Positions 1 through 12,089 of a stretch of 64,000 nucleotides of DNA are shown here, piece after piece. The number at the start of each line of letters is the position of its first letter. The stretch's first letter is position 1. The stretch comes from Neospora caninum Liverpool (lineage: Eukaryota; Apicomplexa; Conoidasida; Eucoccidiorida; Sarcocystidae), in contig NC_018392.1 of NCBI RefSeq assembly GCF_000208865.1, forward strand, positions 1,632,793 to 1,696,792, read 5' to 3'. Made by a program: the position numbers and the translations under genes. Below the pieces are notes generated by a model. It was not told the DNA's origin. It did not search any database and saw only the letters and a program-made list of their open reading frames with translations.

Positions 1-33
1 TGTCGTCTCGGCTTTCCTTTTCGCCTCCTTCAG

Positions 34-807
34 GTCCAAAATTCCGCAGAGTCCCCGTTTTCTTCTTCTTCGACAGCAACCAGCAGCAATCACAGCTTAG
101 ACACTGCTAAAGCGGACGAGACGGCGCTCGCTGTTCATTACGCCGGAGGGACGCTTCTCGGAGAAAGCAACAGGCTAGCTGTGGAGTCGGAGCACGTTGG
201 CCTCGCCGTTATGGGGCAACTACGGACGCAGAGGGAATCTCTTATCACTTCCCGGTCGTTGGTAGGCTCTTTTTTATGGCGAAAACGGACGGAAGGGCAC
301 ACAAGACAGCGAGAGAAGGGATATTTTGCTGGTGTGTAAGAAACGTTCTGCTTCTTTCATACGCATTAGCATGCCTACGCTCCTCTATGTCGGCTTATGA
401 ATGTAGATGCATATGGTTTCTTGCATTGGTGACATTCGTGGAGATACAGGAGATGTCATTATCGCTTTTTAAGCGGATCGAAATGACAACGCGTAAAACA
501 GAAACTGACTACACGGAGAAAAAGACGGTGTCTTTCGTCCCCTGCTGACTCCGTAAAGTGTGTTATTATTCGTGCGTGTCGCATGCCCTCCGAAATCAAG
601 AGCGCACCCCTATGGCTGCTCCCTTCCACGTCCCTGCAGGCGCAAAAGACCTACGGAGAACTTCAGGATTCTCGCTCTCTTTTGACAGCCATGTTAAGGC
701 GGACTCTCTTCAATAAAATGGTTCTTGTCGCGATTATCGTCTTCCTCTCTCTTGCCATCATCTGCGTGTTGTTCCAGCGACTCCTGCGTCTTGTACGGGT
801 TCTATGA
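34..807 (+). CDS. Vti1-like Qb-SNARE, C-terminal part (two last exons; gene starts upstream of the window)
   Basis: This is a membrane fusion protein of the SNARE family, probably acting in Golgi/endosomal transport. Two exons are read: 34-261 (acceptor cag at 31-33, donor gtaggc) and 640-807 (acceptor ctgcag, stop TGA), both in phase 0. The joined 131 residues contain a SNARE helix that aligns without gaps, from memory, to the Vti1a SNARE motif through the conserved MLRR end. The zero-layer position carries Gln (TQRES), where animal Vti1 has Asp. A single C-terminal transmembrane segment (MVLVAIIVFLSLAIICVLF) follows, with a short basic tail, as in tail-anchored SNAREs. The exon junction falls inside the heptad pattern and preserves it, which supports the splice call. 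The N-terminal Habc part is not in the window. Membrin/Bos1 is the alternative, but the MLRR motif favours Vti1. Confidence 0.82.
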
Positions 808-3800
808 AGACAAGCAGACGCATAGAACTACATGCGCGTGTGCACTTACCGCCAAAGTTAAGAAAAGATTTATCACTGCACCTGCAAGTGCTCCGCGTGC
901 TCCTCAGAAAACAAGGGAACAGAACCAACGTCAAAATGTATCGCTTCGCTGCTCTGCAATAGAGGTTGCAAACCTGCCAACTGTGTAGCTACCACGAAGG
1001 GCTCCTGCCTCCTGGAAGGTGTCGAAGCGGATCCTGACGGCTTCCAGTGCTCGCATTTCTCGAACCATGGCCCAACAGTCTGGGTACTTGCCAGCGCACC
1101 TCATCTACTGAGCTGGGACCACCTACCTCACAACGACCTGACCCTCATTGGTGGAGGATCTGTTGACATGCGTCGATCCATTATTCCTGACAACTTTGCT
1201 GTTGCTTACGAGGTGGCTTACTTCACGCACCACAGCAGACAGTATGGACAATCGGCCCGGCAGAACTGGGTCAGTGCTCGGCAACGCCTACTCGGCCGTC
1301 GTGAAGATCAAAATTCGATGGTCTTCGGGGAACCGGAAACGTAGCTTTCTGCGTGAGTGGCGAATCTGCATAGATTTTGACTTTTGCGACTACGTAAACT
1401 GTCGCAGCGACTTCTGTCTGTTGGCTACTGTCCAGCACTCACGTCAATAAAAACCCATATTTCCTACCAAAAAAATCTGATTCCCTTTGTGCACCAGCAC
1501 CCGTTAGATGATAGCCTAACCTGGGCCCACTTCCCAGTCGTGTCTCTGGAACTACGTGTCCACGTTGCAGCGTGCAACAGCCCTGTCCTGCTATGCCCAA
1601 CTTTGCTAACCAGTACCAGCCGTCATTGCCTATCCTGTATGGCGGATCTTGAACGTAGCGCATTGATCGAACTGAAAATCTCCCACATGCAATTGCATTC
1701 GCGGCGACAGATGCCCCATGGAGAGATGGCGCGGCGCGCGTGGAACTTGTTTTGATGATCCCGCACACCTCAGTACGCTTCTCGCCCGACACTGTCCACC
1801 GAGTTAACCCGAACAATCATCCATTACATCGTGTTTTTCCTACTTTCACTTCGACTGTTAGCCACAGGAACCCTCTAGCACACAACAGTACCTTGGCATC
1901 GCTTATCATCATGCAGAACGGGTGTTCGGAAGCCAAAGTATGTAGAACGTGGTGTGCGCCGGCGCAAGTTACGCTTGTAACTGCGACATCACCTTGACCC
2001 TCTTTCGTCTATTGCCGCCCTCTCTCCACGTGCTTCATACTTTCCCTGAAGGGCTCGAACCGCGCGACCCCATTTTGTGGAACCACCCGCCAACCATTAC
2101 CCACCGTCGGAGAAACCGTCACACACTGATGCGTAGCAACTCAAATAATGAAACATGCTGCTAAACAACGGCTCTGGGTGCCTCAACAATTCTACGCACG
2201 AAATTGACGAATCAGTGACACGCCTCCACAACGGTCGACAACGACGAACCGCCCATTATATATCCACTTGCTCCCTTGACTTCAAGTCACATTCCGATGG
2301 GCCCTGTCGCTCGAGAATTCCACGCACTGTCGCTCCCATACTCTTCGGTGAAACAACTAATCTGGCGGCAAGGGAAATACTTTGTCGCCATGCGAACGTT
2401 ACGGCGTCTTCAACGGTGCCGTTCCGGACGACGCATCACCGTCTTCTGTAAGTCCACTGAGCTGCTTGAAACCCTCTTCCCCCGTGTTCACGTGAGCAAC
2501 CGCTTCCGCAGCTTCAACACGCGACAGTGGCGCGCGCGCCGACAGAAAATTTGTTCCGCTAAAAAGCAACTTTTCTGACAGTCACCCTTTGTGTGCGTAT
2601 ACGCCGGTGGTAGGCCTAGTCACATCGGGTCACGATTGCCTCCACGGTTCATTCAGGCCCATCGATCTCTCAGGGTTCACCATCATTCAGGTTCGCCTGG
2701 CGGGCAGTGGGATCCAGTGGTCATTCCCCCCCCAGTGAACGGGCTGGGTAATGGTTCGTGTCATCGCTCCAGCAGCTTTTCCTCCCCGCACTAGCTTGTT
2801 CCAGGGTGGTCCGGGACTTGTGACGTCCTGGTCCACTGAGCCACGCGAAGACGGCTGCCCTGCTTTCTTTCAATCATGACTCGTTTTGTGTTGTCGGCGT
2901 TGTCGAAGTGTCCTAACTGACGCGTCAGTTACATTTTTTTCTGTGACACTTTTCGGCATCTTATTTGGAGCATTCGTCAGTGAAGAGAGGACATTTTCTG
3001 TGAATCGAGCAGCTGCGACCGAATGTGTCCCTGCGGCATGGTCCCTTCTTAAAGGCAAACGGATGTCTACTCTGTTTTATTTACAGAAGAGTACATACAA
3101 TACCCTCACATCTCTCGTGTGGTATTTCAGGGAGCAGCTGCACTCGCATGAGTTGCAGCTGCGAGAAGAGCCATGCCTCTCCCTGCTCTGGAGTGTGAAA
3201 TACGTAGTAGTTCCAGTAAGGTGTGCGCGGCAGGCGTAACCAAGGTCAGCTCTCTTGCTTCCAGTCCAAACGACCCGTCGCGTCTCGTTTCAATCCCCAC
3301 GGTTAAGAGCCAAGACGTGGAACCTGTGTACGTATATGTGATTTTTTTTTCCAACGATCCGACGGAGTTTTTGACTGGTTGCAAGATTTGTGAATTCGTC
3401 CGTCTTCTTTAAGAGCTTTGGTCGCTCTTACATTTCCCTTTTGACACGCGGCCTCTCGATAATTTTTGGAGTTTATTTAATCTGGGTATCGGGCCGCGGA
3501 GCAATGTGCTGGGGCTACCTTACGAACTTCTTTTGCGTACATAAACGTACACGTTTAAACAGTGTTGAACAAGCTGAAGACTTGTGAAACGCTAGTTGAC
3601 GTTTTAGACGCAAGAAAAGGTTCCGTGATTGAGAAGGTATGATGGTCGTCGATCTTCAAATAGAACAAGCTTTAGCGGGCTACAGTTTAGTTGTATAGGT
3701 GACAAACTTGGCGGATGAAACGAGTATCTCGTACGGTACATAGTCCACGTTTGTATATATATGTCTTACCATTTTGAGACTCGAGTTCGAATGCTTGTGG

Positions 3801-4649
3801 AAATCGGAACAGGGTGCGGTGGAATAGTTCACGTCGTGTGGAGGGGACCTAGTTCTTTGTCTTCCGGGCGTTTGCATTGGCCCGTTTTTTCTTCTCGTAA
3901 GAGCCGGTCTGTACTCGGCAAGTTACTTGCAGTTCCAATAGTACACGGGGAGTACGGAATTCGGTGGTAAATCGTTGTTTGAGTTTTTTAGGCTGCAGTC
4001 AGAGATTCTACGTTTATATCACAGGCTTTTGTGAGCTGTCACACATCGGTGCAGTGGGATATCTATACATTCGCAGTTTGAAGCCGAAGGTTTCTACACA
4101 GAAAAATTGGAATGCGCAAGCTGCTAGCAGCACTCAGTCGCGCAATGTACTCGCTTTGGTAGCCTTCAGCAGATCCGTTTCGAAAAGCTATTTGTTTTCC
4201 GAATGGTGTCCGGAACCAGACCCGGGAGAGACGAGTGACGGTGGGGTGGCAGAGGGCAGATCTTCTGTTTCGAGCGTCTGGAAGTTCGAGTATTATCGGT
4301 TATTTCACAAACAACTACCAGCGGTATGCTGTTGGTGTCTTAGTAGCCTTTTCGCGGGGGGACAAAAATTCGTGTCGGAGTACAGGTATGTAAACCCAGT
4401 TTAGTGCCAGGTCTGAATCAGGTGGCGCACACAGTTTTGCATATTTGTATTAAATAACCTTTTTCTCGATTATCGTTTTGCCGTTTTCCCAGTTTTCGGA
4501 GACCCGATCATTTGCCAGATGAAGGTTGCTCCTGCGACACCTCCTCGTTATTAAATATACCTGTGTGAAAGGTATACAACTTCTGTGAGGGTTCACGTCG
4601 CGCTCGACTTTTTTTCCATACAGAGCATTAGCGCGACAGTGTCTGTACT
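808..4649. other. Intergenic stretch between the SNARE and the zinc-finger gene
   Basis: This stretch presumably holds the 3' UTR of the SNARE gene and the promoter/5' UTR of the zinc-finger gene. Apart from the start-less open frame at 862-1344, no frame has both an ATG and protein-like composition. A frame open over about 3964-4404 has no ATG at all and may be 5' UTR. No RNA gene or repeat was recognised. Confidence 0.5.
862..1344 (+). other. Cysteine-rich open frame without a start codon; possible exon or pseudogene fragment
   Basis: A 160-codon frame is open from just after a TAA at 859-861 to a TAG at 1342-1344. It has no plausible initiating ATG; the only internal Met codons are late. 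The first about 55 residues are cysteine-rich, with CTCKCSAC, then Cys spaced by 3-11 residues as far as DGFQC. The rest is mixed, with acidic and Arg/Gln-rich stretches. Such a length is unlikely by chance in DNA with this base composition, so it may be an exon whose partners are not obvious, or the relic of a decayed gene. No family was recognised and no function is proposed. Confidence 0.25.
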
Positions 4650-7600
4650 ATGGCGAAGACCCAAGGTCACGGCCGTGTTTTGGAGGCTTTGCTTGCGTCT
4701 TCTGAGTCCCCTGTCGCGGCCGCACAGTCGCTGTTAGATTCAGCCGTAGCAGCGGGGAGGGCATTCGATGTGGTTTCTTCTGGCGGCACTCTACACATGA
4801 GTACCGCATTTGATCAATCGTCTGCATCAGGGATGAACACTGAGGACGGCGATGGGTTAGCCTTTCTCGTGTCTCTGTTGGGCTTGGATGGACAAGGATC
4901 AAAGGGCGAGGAGGGGGTGAGCAGCGCATCCGAACCAGTCGATGGGGAAGGCGCGGAAGCGTCGGTAACCGGTATTGCGGGCCTGGAACCTAGCAAGGCA
5001 ACTGAAGAGAGGAAGCATACAAAATGTGATGCTGTTGACGAAATAACTTCATCCGGCAACGTAGCTTCAAATGCACTGTCAGGAGTTACGGTGGGCTGTG
5101 GTTTCGAACAAGGGGGCGCAAGTGGGGCCATGGGCAGCGGCAAGGTATTCACCAGAGGCATGTCAATGTTGGCGAACATGGGTGGGGGGGACTGTAAGGG
5201 AGGAAGTGGTAGGGTTGGTGGAGCTGATTATGGTGAAAAGAGGTCAAGAGGACATGAAGGCGTTTCGTCAGAACTAGGCGGTGCCGGAGTCTGTTCTGGT
5301 GGGAAGGGCAGGACATTGGACTGTTTACGTTCGAGTAGAGGGACGCAAGATGGGGGGTGCGCAGTACAACACCGGAGGCGCAGTGTGGCCCAAAGTATAC
5401 CAGGGCGACAGGTTTACGAGAAGAAGGGTTACCTTCCCTTTACATCCGAAGAAGGTCGTGGTGACGATGCCGGTCTCCAGGGTACATCGAACCATGGCAG
5501 CGGCGCCTGGGGGGTTGGTTTTCTACCGAGTATCTTACTCAATGACAGCGCTCTTGCTCTACAGACAGCGCTTGTTGCGCTGCTCCAGTTGCAGAAACAA
5601 GATGAGGAAGGAGTGAAACAAGAACCAGTTATACCGAGGAGGTACGACCAACTGTCAGTCATGAGAATAAAATGGCTGAAGTAGCAAGAACATACCCAAG
5701 AGGTGCAGAGGATTGATTTGTATAACGATGATACGCTACCTCTTAAGACCGGCGTGTTGACCTGGGGCGGTGCCACGTAGTTACACCGAATGGACCCCCC
5801 CCTTTCACGTGCTCGCTTTATTTGTTCGTTTGTTTTCACAGGAATTTGATGTGCACTGCTTTCCTCAAGACCGGTGTGTGCAACAACCCAGAAAGGTGCA
5901 ATTATGCCCATAACATGGTGGAATTGCAGAAGAAGCTGGAATTGCGGAAAACGTCGCTGTGCAAATATTGGTTGAAGGGCAAGTGTGAGAACGAGGATTG
6001 CAATTTCGCACATGGAGAACATGAACTCCAGTCGACTGAGGGTGTGTACAAAACTACAATATGCAAATATTGGAAGCAGGGATCTTGCCACAGCGGCGGC
6101 AATTGCCGACATGCGCATGGTGAAGCCGACTTGCGACCGGAGAAGTACGTCAGACGAACGGGAAGTAGCTGGTCAGCATGTTGAGAATCACGAGTGAAAT
6201 GCTTCTCGTTCAGAAATGGGAGAGGCAAGAGGTTGCAGGATTGGGTGCAGGCGCCGTGAGTTCAGTCGCTGTCGTGTGAGTGGAGGCTTTGGTGGCACAG
6301 TAGCATTTATATGCGGGATAGCAGGTAGAACTGGCTGGCGGTCACGCTGAATAACTTGACAAATCTTCCCATCTTTTACGATTGTGACTGTTTACTGACA
6401 GGCTGCCCCCGCATTTGGAACGAAAGAGAAATCACAAGGTGAAGCACCAGTGGAAGAGTGGGAGTGGCTGCACCTCAACCGCACCATCCGCTGGCGTTCC
6501 CGTTGGTGTCGGGGCGCGAGGGAAGCAGCAGCCGGCACACCCCGTGACAGGGACCCGACTGCCATGTCCACAAGACTATTCATTTGATTGCAAAAGGGCT
6601 GAACAGTCTTTCGAGAAAACATGCGTTGTAATTCAAGGCACCGGACGCCGAGGTACAGACACTTCATTCGGTTTAGACAGTTGCAAGGATTTCTCACTGG
6701 GAGGCTATCGCAATTGCACAGATGATGTCTTGAGGAAGCATTATCTGTCTCCGGAGGAGCGGACATACGAACCAAGTATGATCCGGACAGTGGGTCAGAC
6801 CAATGGCAGCGACAGGTTGGAAGGTTTTCCTTCTAGTCTTGGAAGTGTATTCGGTGGAGGTACGCCAGGTGTGAGGCCAGGGCAATACGAATTACCGTGC
6901 GGGAGATCTGCATGGGGTGGTTTAACTGTGGGTGGGAGAGCCTCGGATGAGATTAGCGATATGTCTACGGCGTCGGCGACAAGCTCACGGTGGGGAGGAG
7001 CGGACTGCCGTTCATCTTTGCCATCTTTCCAAGAGTTCACTCGAGAGAATAGTGGAGGAAGTGAAAGCCTCTTACGTTTCTCCAACAGTAGCATTACTCG
7101 AGTCAGTAGTCTTGCAGAAGAGGAGTCATGCCATGGCACGACGTGGCGCCCAGGCGGTGTTGCGCCTGCGTCAGGTGTCTCCGATGTGTCGCCTATGGCG
7201 CCTTCCCTCACTCTAGTAGGGCATTCTCCAAGTAGTCCTTGCGGGGGGGGGGGTCTGATTTTTGTGCCGCCACCAGGTCTGTCTTTGCACAACGATTTCG
7301 GTCGTCTTGTAGTAGGCAGAGGGTCGTCCCACACAGCGACAGTACCTCAGCAGGACGAGACAGTACTTGATGGGTATCAGGGGGGGTTATCGTCTGGTCG
7401 ATACCCGTATGTTAGTGACGCAGTCCTGAAGACCTTATCCGATTCTGTAGCTGGATTGGCTGTTGATGAAAATAAGGTTGACAGGGCGAAGACAGCTAAC
7501 GATGACTATTTGTCAAACGAGACAGAAAGAATGTCTGTGCCAACACTTCATTTAGACAGAGTTGCAGCCACGGAAGAAGTGTGTGGGCGTGTTGCCACCT

Positions 7601-7719
7601 GTACTCCGTCTAGTCAGAACTTGGGCTCGTCTTCTCGGGCGTATGATGATAGTCGGGTACAGAGTAAGGGGAATGTTTCCGGTACCGGCGTCCGAATTGT
7701 TTCTGTCTCACAGGTGTAG
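4650..7719 (+). CDS. Triple CCCH-type zinc-finger protein (three exons)
   Basis: Probable RNA-binding protein. The exons are 4650-5641, 5842-6144 and 6402-7719, with gt-ag borders (gtacga, gtacgt donors) and phase 2 at both junctions, giving 870 residues. Three CCCH fingers lie in exon 2, at about residues 335-354 (C-x8-C-x5-C-x3-H), 371-388 (C-x7-C-x4-C-x3-H) and 405-423 (C-x7-C-x5-C-x3-H). The last two have the usual CKYW lead and AHGE tail, of the type that binds single-stranded RNA. Residues 1-330 are Gly/Ser-rich, and residues 432-870 are Ser/Thr/Gly-rich without recognisable domains, so both flanks are probably disordered. The ATG at 4650 is the first in the frame and follows a pyrimidine-rich region. 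Target RNA and location cannot be deduced. Confidence 0.85.
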
Positions 7720-9489
7720 CAACCTGGAACCTTTTCGGTCCTCCGTGGTGGCTGAATATCAGAGAGACTTGGTGGGGAAAGTAACGCTGAAGGGAAGGGG
7801 ACATAAATGGGAAGAATAAACGTGTTAGGTTTGTCGTTCGATAAATGAGACAGAACATCGGTACACACGGAAATGTCTGTGTACTGTTGATCGTAAGGGA
7901 GGAAATTGTGTTTGATGCTGTTCGAAGACACGACCCAACAGAGATTACAAGGGAATGGGCTAGACGGTTTCATGTTGCCCGCCCGTAAGAGGATGAACGG
8001 TCTGCCTATCTTCTATGTCCGCGTAGAAACGACGTGAGGGGAAGGTGTGACCAGAGAAGAAAAAAAAAAGACAGCGGCGATTTGTTTGCTTTCGTTGGAG
8101 AAATGTTGGGACGTAGTACGCTTCATGCGCTGCGTTCGGCCCCCGCTTCGCATATGCACTTCTTTGGAGTTAGGGATTGGGAGACCCAGTATACGAGAGC
8201 TGGGGCAAGGGCGAGGGTTTTCTCGTTTCAGGTGAGAAGTGGTTTGTTCTAGGCGTGCGCCGAAAAAACCCAGAAAAGTAGTGGTATGCGGAGGGGGTGG
8301 ATATTTCTTGCGACATTCACACAGGCGCCTGGTCTGTCACGGGAATTCTCGTCAGTACTCGAGCGGGGCATCTTAACTGGCATTTATCCTCATATGGGGC
8401 ACTCATTTATTTTAGTGCGAATGGCGAAACATGATGAGAGCAGGAAACGGAGGTTTCCTTGGCTTTTAGCCAATGGGCAGTTCCTGAGCAAAGCAGCGAC
8501 TGCTTTTGTCAGTCGTGAGAGACATGCAGTTTTCTGTGCCGTTGATATACCGTATGACTAAGCGATTTACTGTTACGTGGGTATCGAGTTAGATTCAGAA
8601 CCGTGACGTTGCACGCGCTCGTATCTACTGTCGCTTTAGTGCAAGGACGGCAATAAGTTTGTGCTCGATAGATGGACAGCGGAAAGATTGCTTTGTCAAA
8701 CAGCTAACATCCAAGCCGTCTCGGTTTTCACAGAATGGCGATGCAGTGCGTCGCATGTGGAATAGCACAACCAATAAGAACCGTCAATGCCTCGTGGTAC
8801 AGTGTCGGATGCTAGGTGTTCGAACTCATACATCAGAGAGTCTCATGGTGGGGATAGAGGATGCAGTATGCGTACCGGGCACATCCTGATGTGAAGAGGT
8901 TTGGCAGTACGCCCAGTGGCAACGGTCTGAACGAAAACAGAGAACCTTCATATGGGAAGAGAAATGCACTTGGACTAGAGCTCCGCTCATAACCCCGGAG
9001 GCGGACGGAGTAGTGTGGAAATACTTGTTCTACCGGGTAGCTGTATCAGCATACCCAGGCAGCTCATCAGTCAGAGGACTTGGAATTGTCAGTATCTTGA
9101 TATTAAGAGAGCACAGCACGTAGCGGATACGGAAGGTGTGCGCCATATTTTGGGCGTGGGAAGGTCTTAATGAATGCGACGAGGAGACTGTGTTTTGGTG
9201 TAAAGCGTTGCGGAGGGGCTCGATTGAGTGGGAAGACACCACCCCGAACGAGTCAAAGCACACTAGCTGCGCAGACAGTGCCTTCTCGGTTAAGGGATGC
9301 AGACACTGAAAACCTGGTTGCAGTGAGAAGTACTCGTTGACGACACAAGCGAAATGACGCCTGCGTTCTGCCATCTGCCAGTGGATAGCGCATGCGATGG
9401 GTTGGAGCGCTTGTAGGGAATTCACGAAGTCGACACCTCCCGTACCAGCTGAACTACAGGATCATGGCTTCCAGAGCAGGAAAGAGCCG
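7720..9489. other. Intergenic region left of the kinase array
   Basis: This region holds the probable 3' UTR of the zinc-finger gene followed by unique sequence. Only short open frames are present and none is protein-like. Similarity to the kinase-array spacers starts near 9490, where a sequence related to 13700-13830 appears. Confidence 0.5.
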
Positions 9490-9751
9490 TACTGGGGTGT
9501 ACGAGAGTTCGCAGCCCACCGTGTTCTGTCCCTTTTGGTGGCGACCTGTGCCGCGCCCCTGGCTAACCAGAACTCGCGAGCCAGAGCAGGGGGCAGTCCA
9601 TGCTCGGTCCATTAAAGATCCCATGCCTTGTAACAGCCCTACACAACAGCGAACGTGAGAGAACGATAGACACCCCCTGACAATAACCAGTTTTCTTTTG
9701 AGAACTCCCGAATCTATTAATGCTCCGCAAACACAGCTCGTCCCTGCCAGA

Positions 9752-10050
9752 GCTGTGATTTGTCCGGCGTCAAGAGCGACAACGTAAACTCGGCTCGTCA
9801 CCTACGGTTTTTTCTGGCGCCAAGACATGAGTGTGACCACCAGGTGGGGACCACAACTGGGAACGATCAAAATTCATTTGAAAATGTTAATCCGATAACA
9901 TTGCTGTGATTTGTCCGGCGTCACGAGCGACAACGTAAACTCGGCTCGTCACCTACGGTTTTTTCCGGCGCCAAGACATGAGTGAGACGACCCGTTGGGG
10001 ACCACAACTGGTGACGATAAAAATTCATTTGCAGATGTTAATCCGAGAGG
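9752..10050 (+). repeat. 151-bp minisatellite, two units, upstream of kinase copy 1
   Basis: Units begin at 9752 and 9903 with gctgtgatttgtccggcgtc. Each contains the phrase agacatgagtg and ends around gttaatc(c/t)gat. The second unit ends with the variant that always abuts the gene-proximal leader. The tandem lies about 360 bp before the kinase start codon, so it may sit in the promoter region. Confidence 0.85.
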
Positions 10051-10164
10051 ATAGGCGATTGTCACACGCGTCGAGACTCTCGACCAAGGGGATGACCTGA
10101 CCCACATTTCTCCCCCATTGCTTCCTCCGATGTGCTCTGACCGATATCGACTCGGAAACACCAA

Positions 10165-10185
10165 ACACCGCCAGATTGGCGGTGT
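10165..10185. promoter_or_regulatory. Perfect 9-bp inverted repeat in the leader of kinase copy 1
   Basis: ACACCGCCA is followed by a 3-base loop and TGGCGGTGT, about 230 bp before the ATG. It could form a DNA or RNA hairpin or be a dimeric protein-binding site. The role is inferred from symmetry only. Confidence 0.4.
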
Positions 10186-10412
10186 CTCATCCACAAAACT
10201 CTCTCAATATCTTGTGTTCCTCCTCGTCGTGTCGTGCCTCTGATGTGTGTAAGCCGTGTCAACAAAGCGTTCGAGCGCGCCTGTGTCGCCACTGGCTTCG
10301 CTGCTCCCAGTTTCTCAGGATCACATCAGCCGACCACCTCCTACCTGCGCCCATGCAACCGACATCGGGGACGCTATACTGGTGAAGCGCCAGGCACCGT
10401 TGTCGCGCGAAG

Positions 10413-12089
10413 ATGAAAAGAATTTCGCTGGCATCCATTTGTTTTCTGGTTGTTACTTGCATACTTCTACAGTGTCTCCCTCGTGACCAGTGCCTTGCTC
10501 ACTATGGCAGCGACTCAGATGGGTCAAACGCGCGGCCGTCTGGAGGGGCTGACTGGGCGACACGGACGCCAGCTCCCGCTGTAGGGGACTATGGCGAGTT
10601 GACGGGCAGTGTTTCTCGGACGCAGACTAAACGTGTGTATGGCGCTGGACTGTGGCCCAGGGTACGCTCCCTGGCAGTGTCGCGATTCCCTGGTGCAGAA
10701 GAGGAGCAGTGGGAGGGGGCATACGCGCGTGGTGACCTTCCCCCTTCACAGGTCGGAGACGTTCTGACGCAGAGGAAAGGTAGAACGGGAAGGTCGAGAG
10801 TTCATCAGCGTGTCGTAGTGACTCCAGAACCACATTCCTGGAATCACAGGGTTACTATCGCTAAGGGACAGGCTGTTATACCCGTCGGCTTTGAAGGTAG
10901 CTTCGTTGAGAGTCCGTCCTTGCTTGCCACTCCTACGAATCTTGGCGCGCCGGTTGACCTCCAGGGGCAGCAGGATATGAGCTCACATGTCGTGAATCGA
11001 CTTCCCGCAGTTGCAGGATTACCACCTGCCGAGCGAGCGGCGGCAGCCGATTTGCAGAGAAGGTTCAGACAAGGCCTCCGTCTGACGGTTGACTCTACGT
11101 TCAGCGGAGAATCTTTCGAACTGACAGGGCCGGTAGAATTCCTGGGAATGGGGTCAACGGGGATTGTGTTTCGTTTGTCACAGACGAAAGCGGGCGCGGC
11201 AAGTTTGCCAAACCGGGTGGCAGTGGCAGCTAAGATAACCGTCATGAGGTTACAACGACAAACAGGTCTTTCCGCATCTCAGATAAAAAAGTTCCAGGAG
11301 GAAATGCAAGAACGCATTATCCGGGATGAGAGCTCAATGAGAACTGCTCTACCACACGTGAACCCGGAAACGGCTCTACAACACGGACTTCTTTTTCCAC
11401 ATGATGTTGGCCGTGTTTCCAACATGCCCATCGAGGTTCTTGCAGGCAATGCGTATGCTGTCTATCCCGTTGTTTCTGTATCTCCTGCCTTTACTTGCGA
11501 CCTCCAACAGCTTGTCGGTGGGCAAGACCTTTCACTTTCGGCAAAGTTCTATCTCACGCGGCAGCTGGTGAAGAGTGTTGCATGGCTACATCGTCACGGC
11601 GTTGCTCACAATGATTTGAAGCTTGAGAATGTCCTTATCAGCAGTGCAGGACAGCCTGTCCTCACAGATTTTGGCTTCGCAGGAGCAATCGGAACCGCAA
11701 AAAGAATACAGTTCACGGCTTTGTATTTAGACCCGCAGACCGCAGAGGCGTCGGTTCAACGACAACCGGAAGTAATGATAACTGCAGCACGAGATTCATG
11801 GGCGTTGGGAACTCTCTTGTTTATGCTCTGGTGTCGATCGCTACCGCACGCTTCGCCGTACCAAGCCAGCCTGCCCGATCGTGCATATCTGGAATTCATG
11901 GTGACACAGGCGAAGACCCACAGACTGCAACCTAACTTTGTCGAGTGTGGGGACCTCCCAGCTGCGGTCAGGGAACTCATTAGCGGATTTCTACAGTGGA
12001 ACCATGAAGATCGACGTCTTCCCGGTGATGTTGTGGAGGCGTTCCTGGAAGCTACACACAACGGTGGTGGCGAGAGGTCTCGTCGGTGA
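10413..12089 (+). CDS. Rhoptry-family (ROP) secretory protein kinase, array copy 1
   Basis: Single-exon gene of 558 residues. Residues 1-29 form a signal peptide (MKRISL start, hydrophobic core, likely cleavage after CLA). Residues about 30-200 are low-complexity and Arg-rich, the position where ROP2-type proteins carry amphipathic helices that bind the parasitophorous vacuole membrane. The kinase-like domain spans about 235-550: glycine loop GMGSTG 245-250, Lys274 in VAAK, HND catalytic loop with Asp401 and Asn406, DFG 419-421, and DSWALG 461-466. HRD Arg is replaced by Asn. The activation segment after DFG lacks a normal APE/P+1 motif (TALYLDPQTAE), so substrate phosphorylation is uncertain although the ATP/Mg residues are kept. 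It is expected to be secreted from rhoptries into the host cell, by analogy with the family. The exact ROP number was not recognised. Confidence 0.9.
   Translation: MKRISLASICFLVVTCILLQCLPRDQCLAHYGSDSDGSNARPSGGADWATRTPAPAVGDYGELTGSVSRTQTKRVYGAGLWPRVRSLAVSRFPGAEEEQWEGAYARGDLPPSQVGDVLTQRKGRTGRSRVHQRVVVTPEPHSWNHRVTIAKGQAVIPVGFEGSFVESPSLLATPTNLGAPVDLQGQQDMSSHVVNRLPAVAGLPPAERAAAADLQRRFRQGLRLTVDSTFSGESFELTGPVEFLGMGSTGIVFRLSQTKAGAASLPNRVAVAAKITVMRLQRQTGLSASQIKKFQEEMQERIIRDESSMRTALPHVNPETALQHGLLFPHDVGRVSNMPIEVLAGNAYAVYPVVSVSPAFTCDLQQLVGGQDLSLSAKFYLTRQLVKSVAWLHRHGVAHNDLKLENVLISSAGQPVLTDFGFAGAIGTAKRIQFTALYLDPQTAEASVQRQPEVMITAARDSWALGTLLFMLWCRSLPHASPYQASLPDRAYLEFMVTQAKTHRLQPNFVECGDLPAAVRELISGFLQWNHEDRRLPGDVVEAFLEATHNGGGERSRR

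Noticed and set aside
3964..4404. 146-codon open frame before the zinc-finger gene
   Set aside because: It contains no ATG at all and begins at GTG; it is more likely 5' UTR or chance.
5429..6118. 229-codon minus-strand frame
   Set aside because: It runs antisense across exons 1-2 and intron 1 of the zinc-finger gene, and it covers bases that encode perfect CCCH fingers on the other strand.
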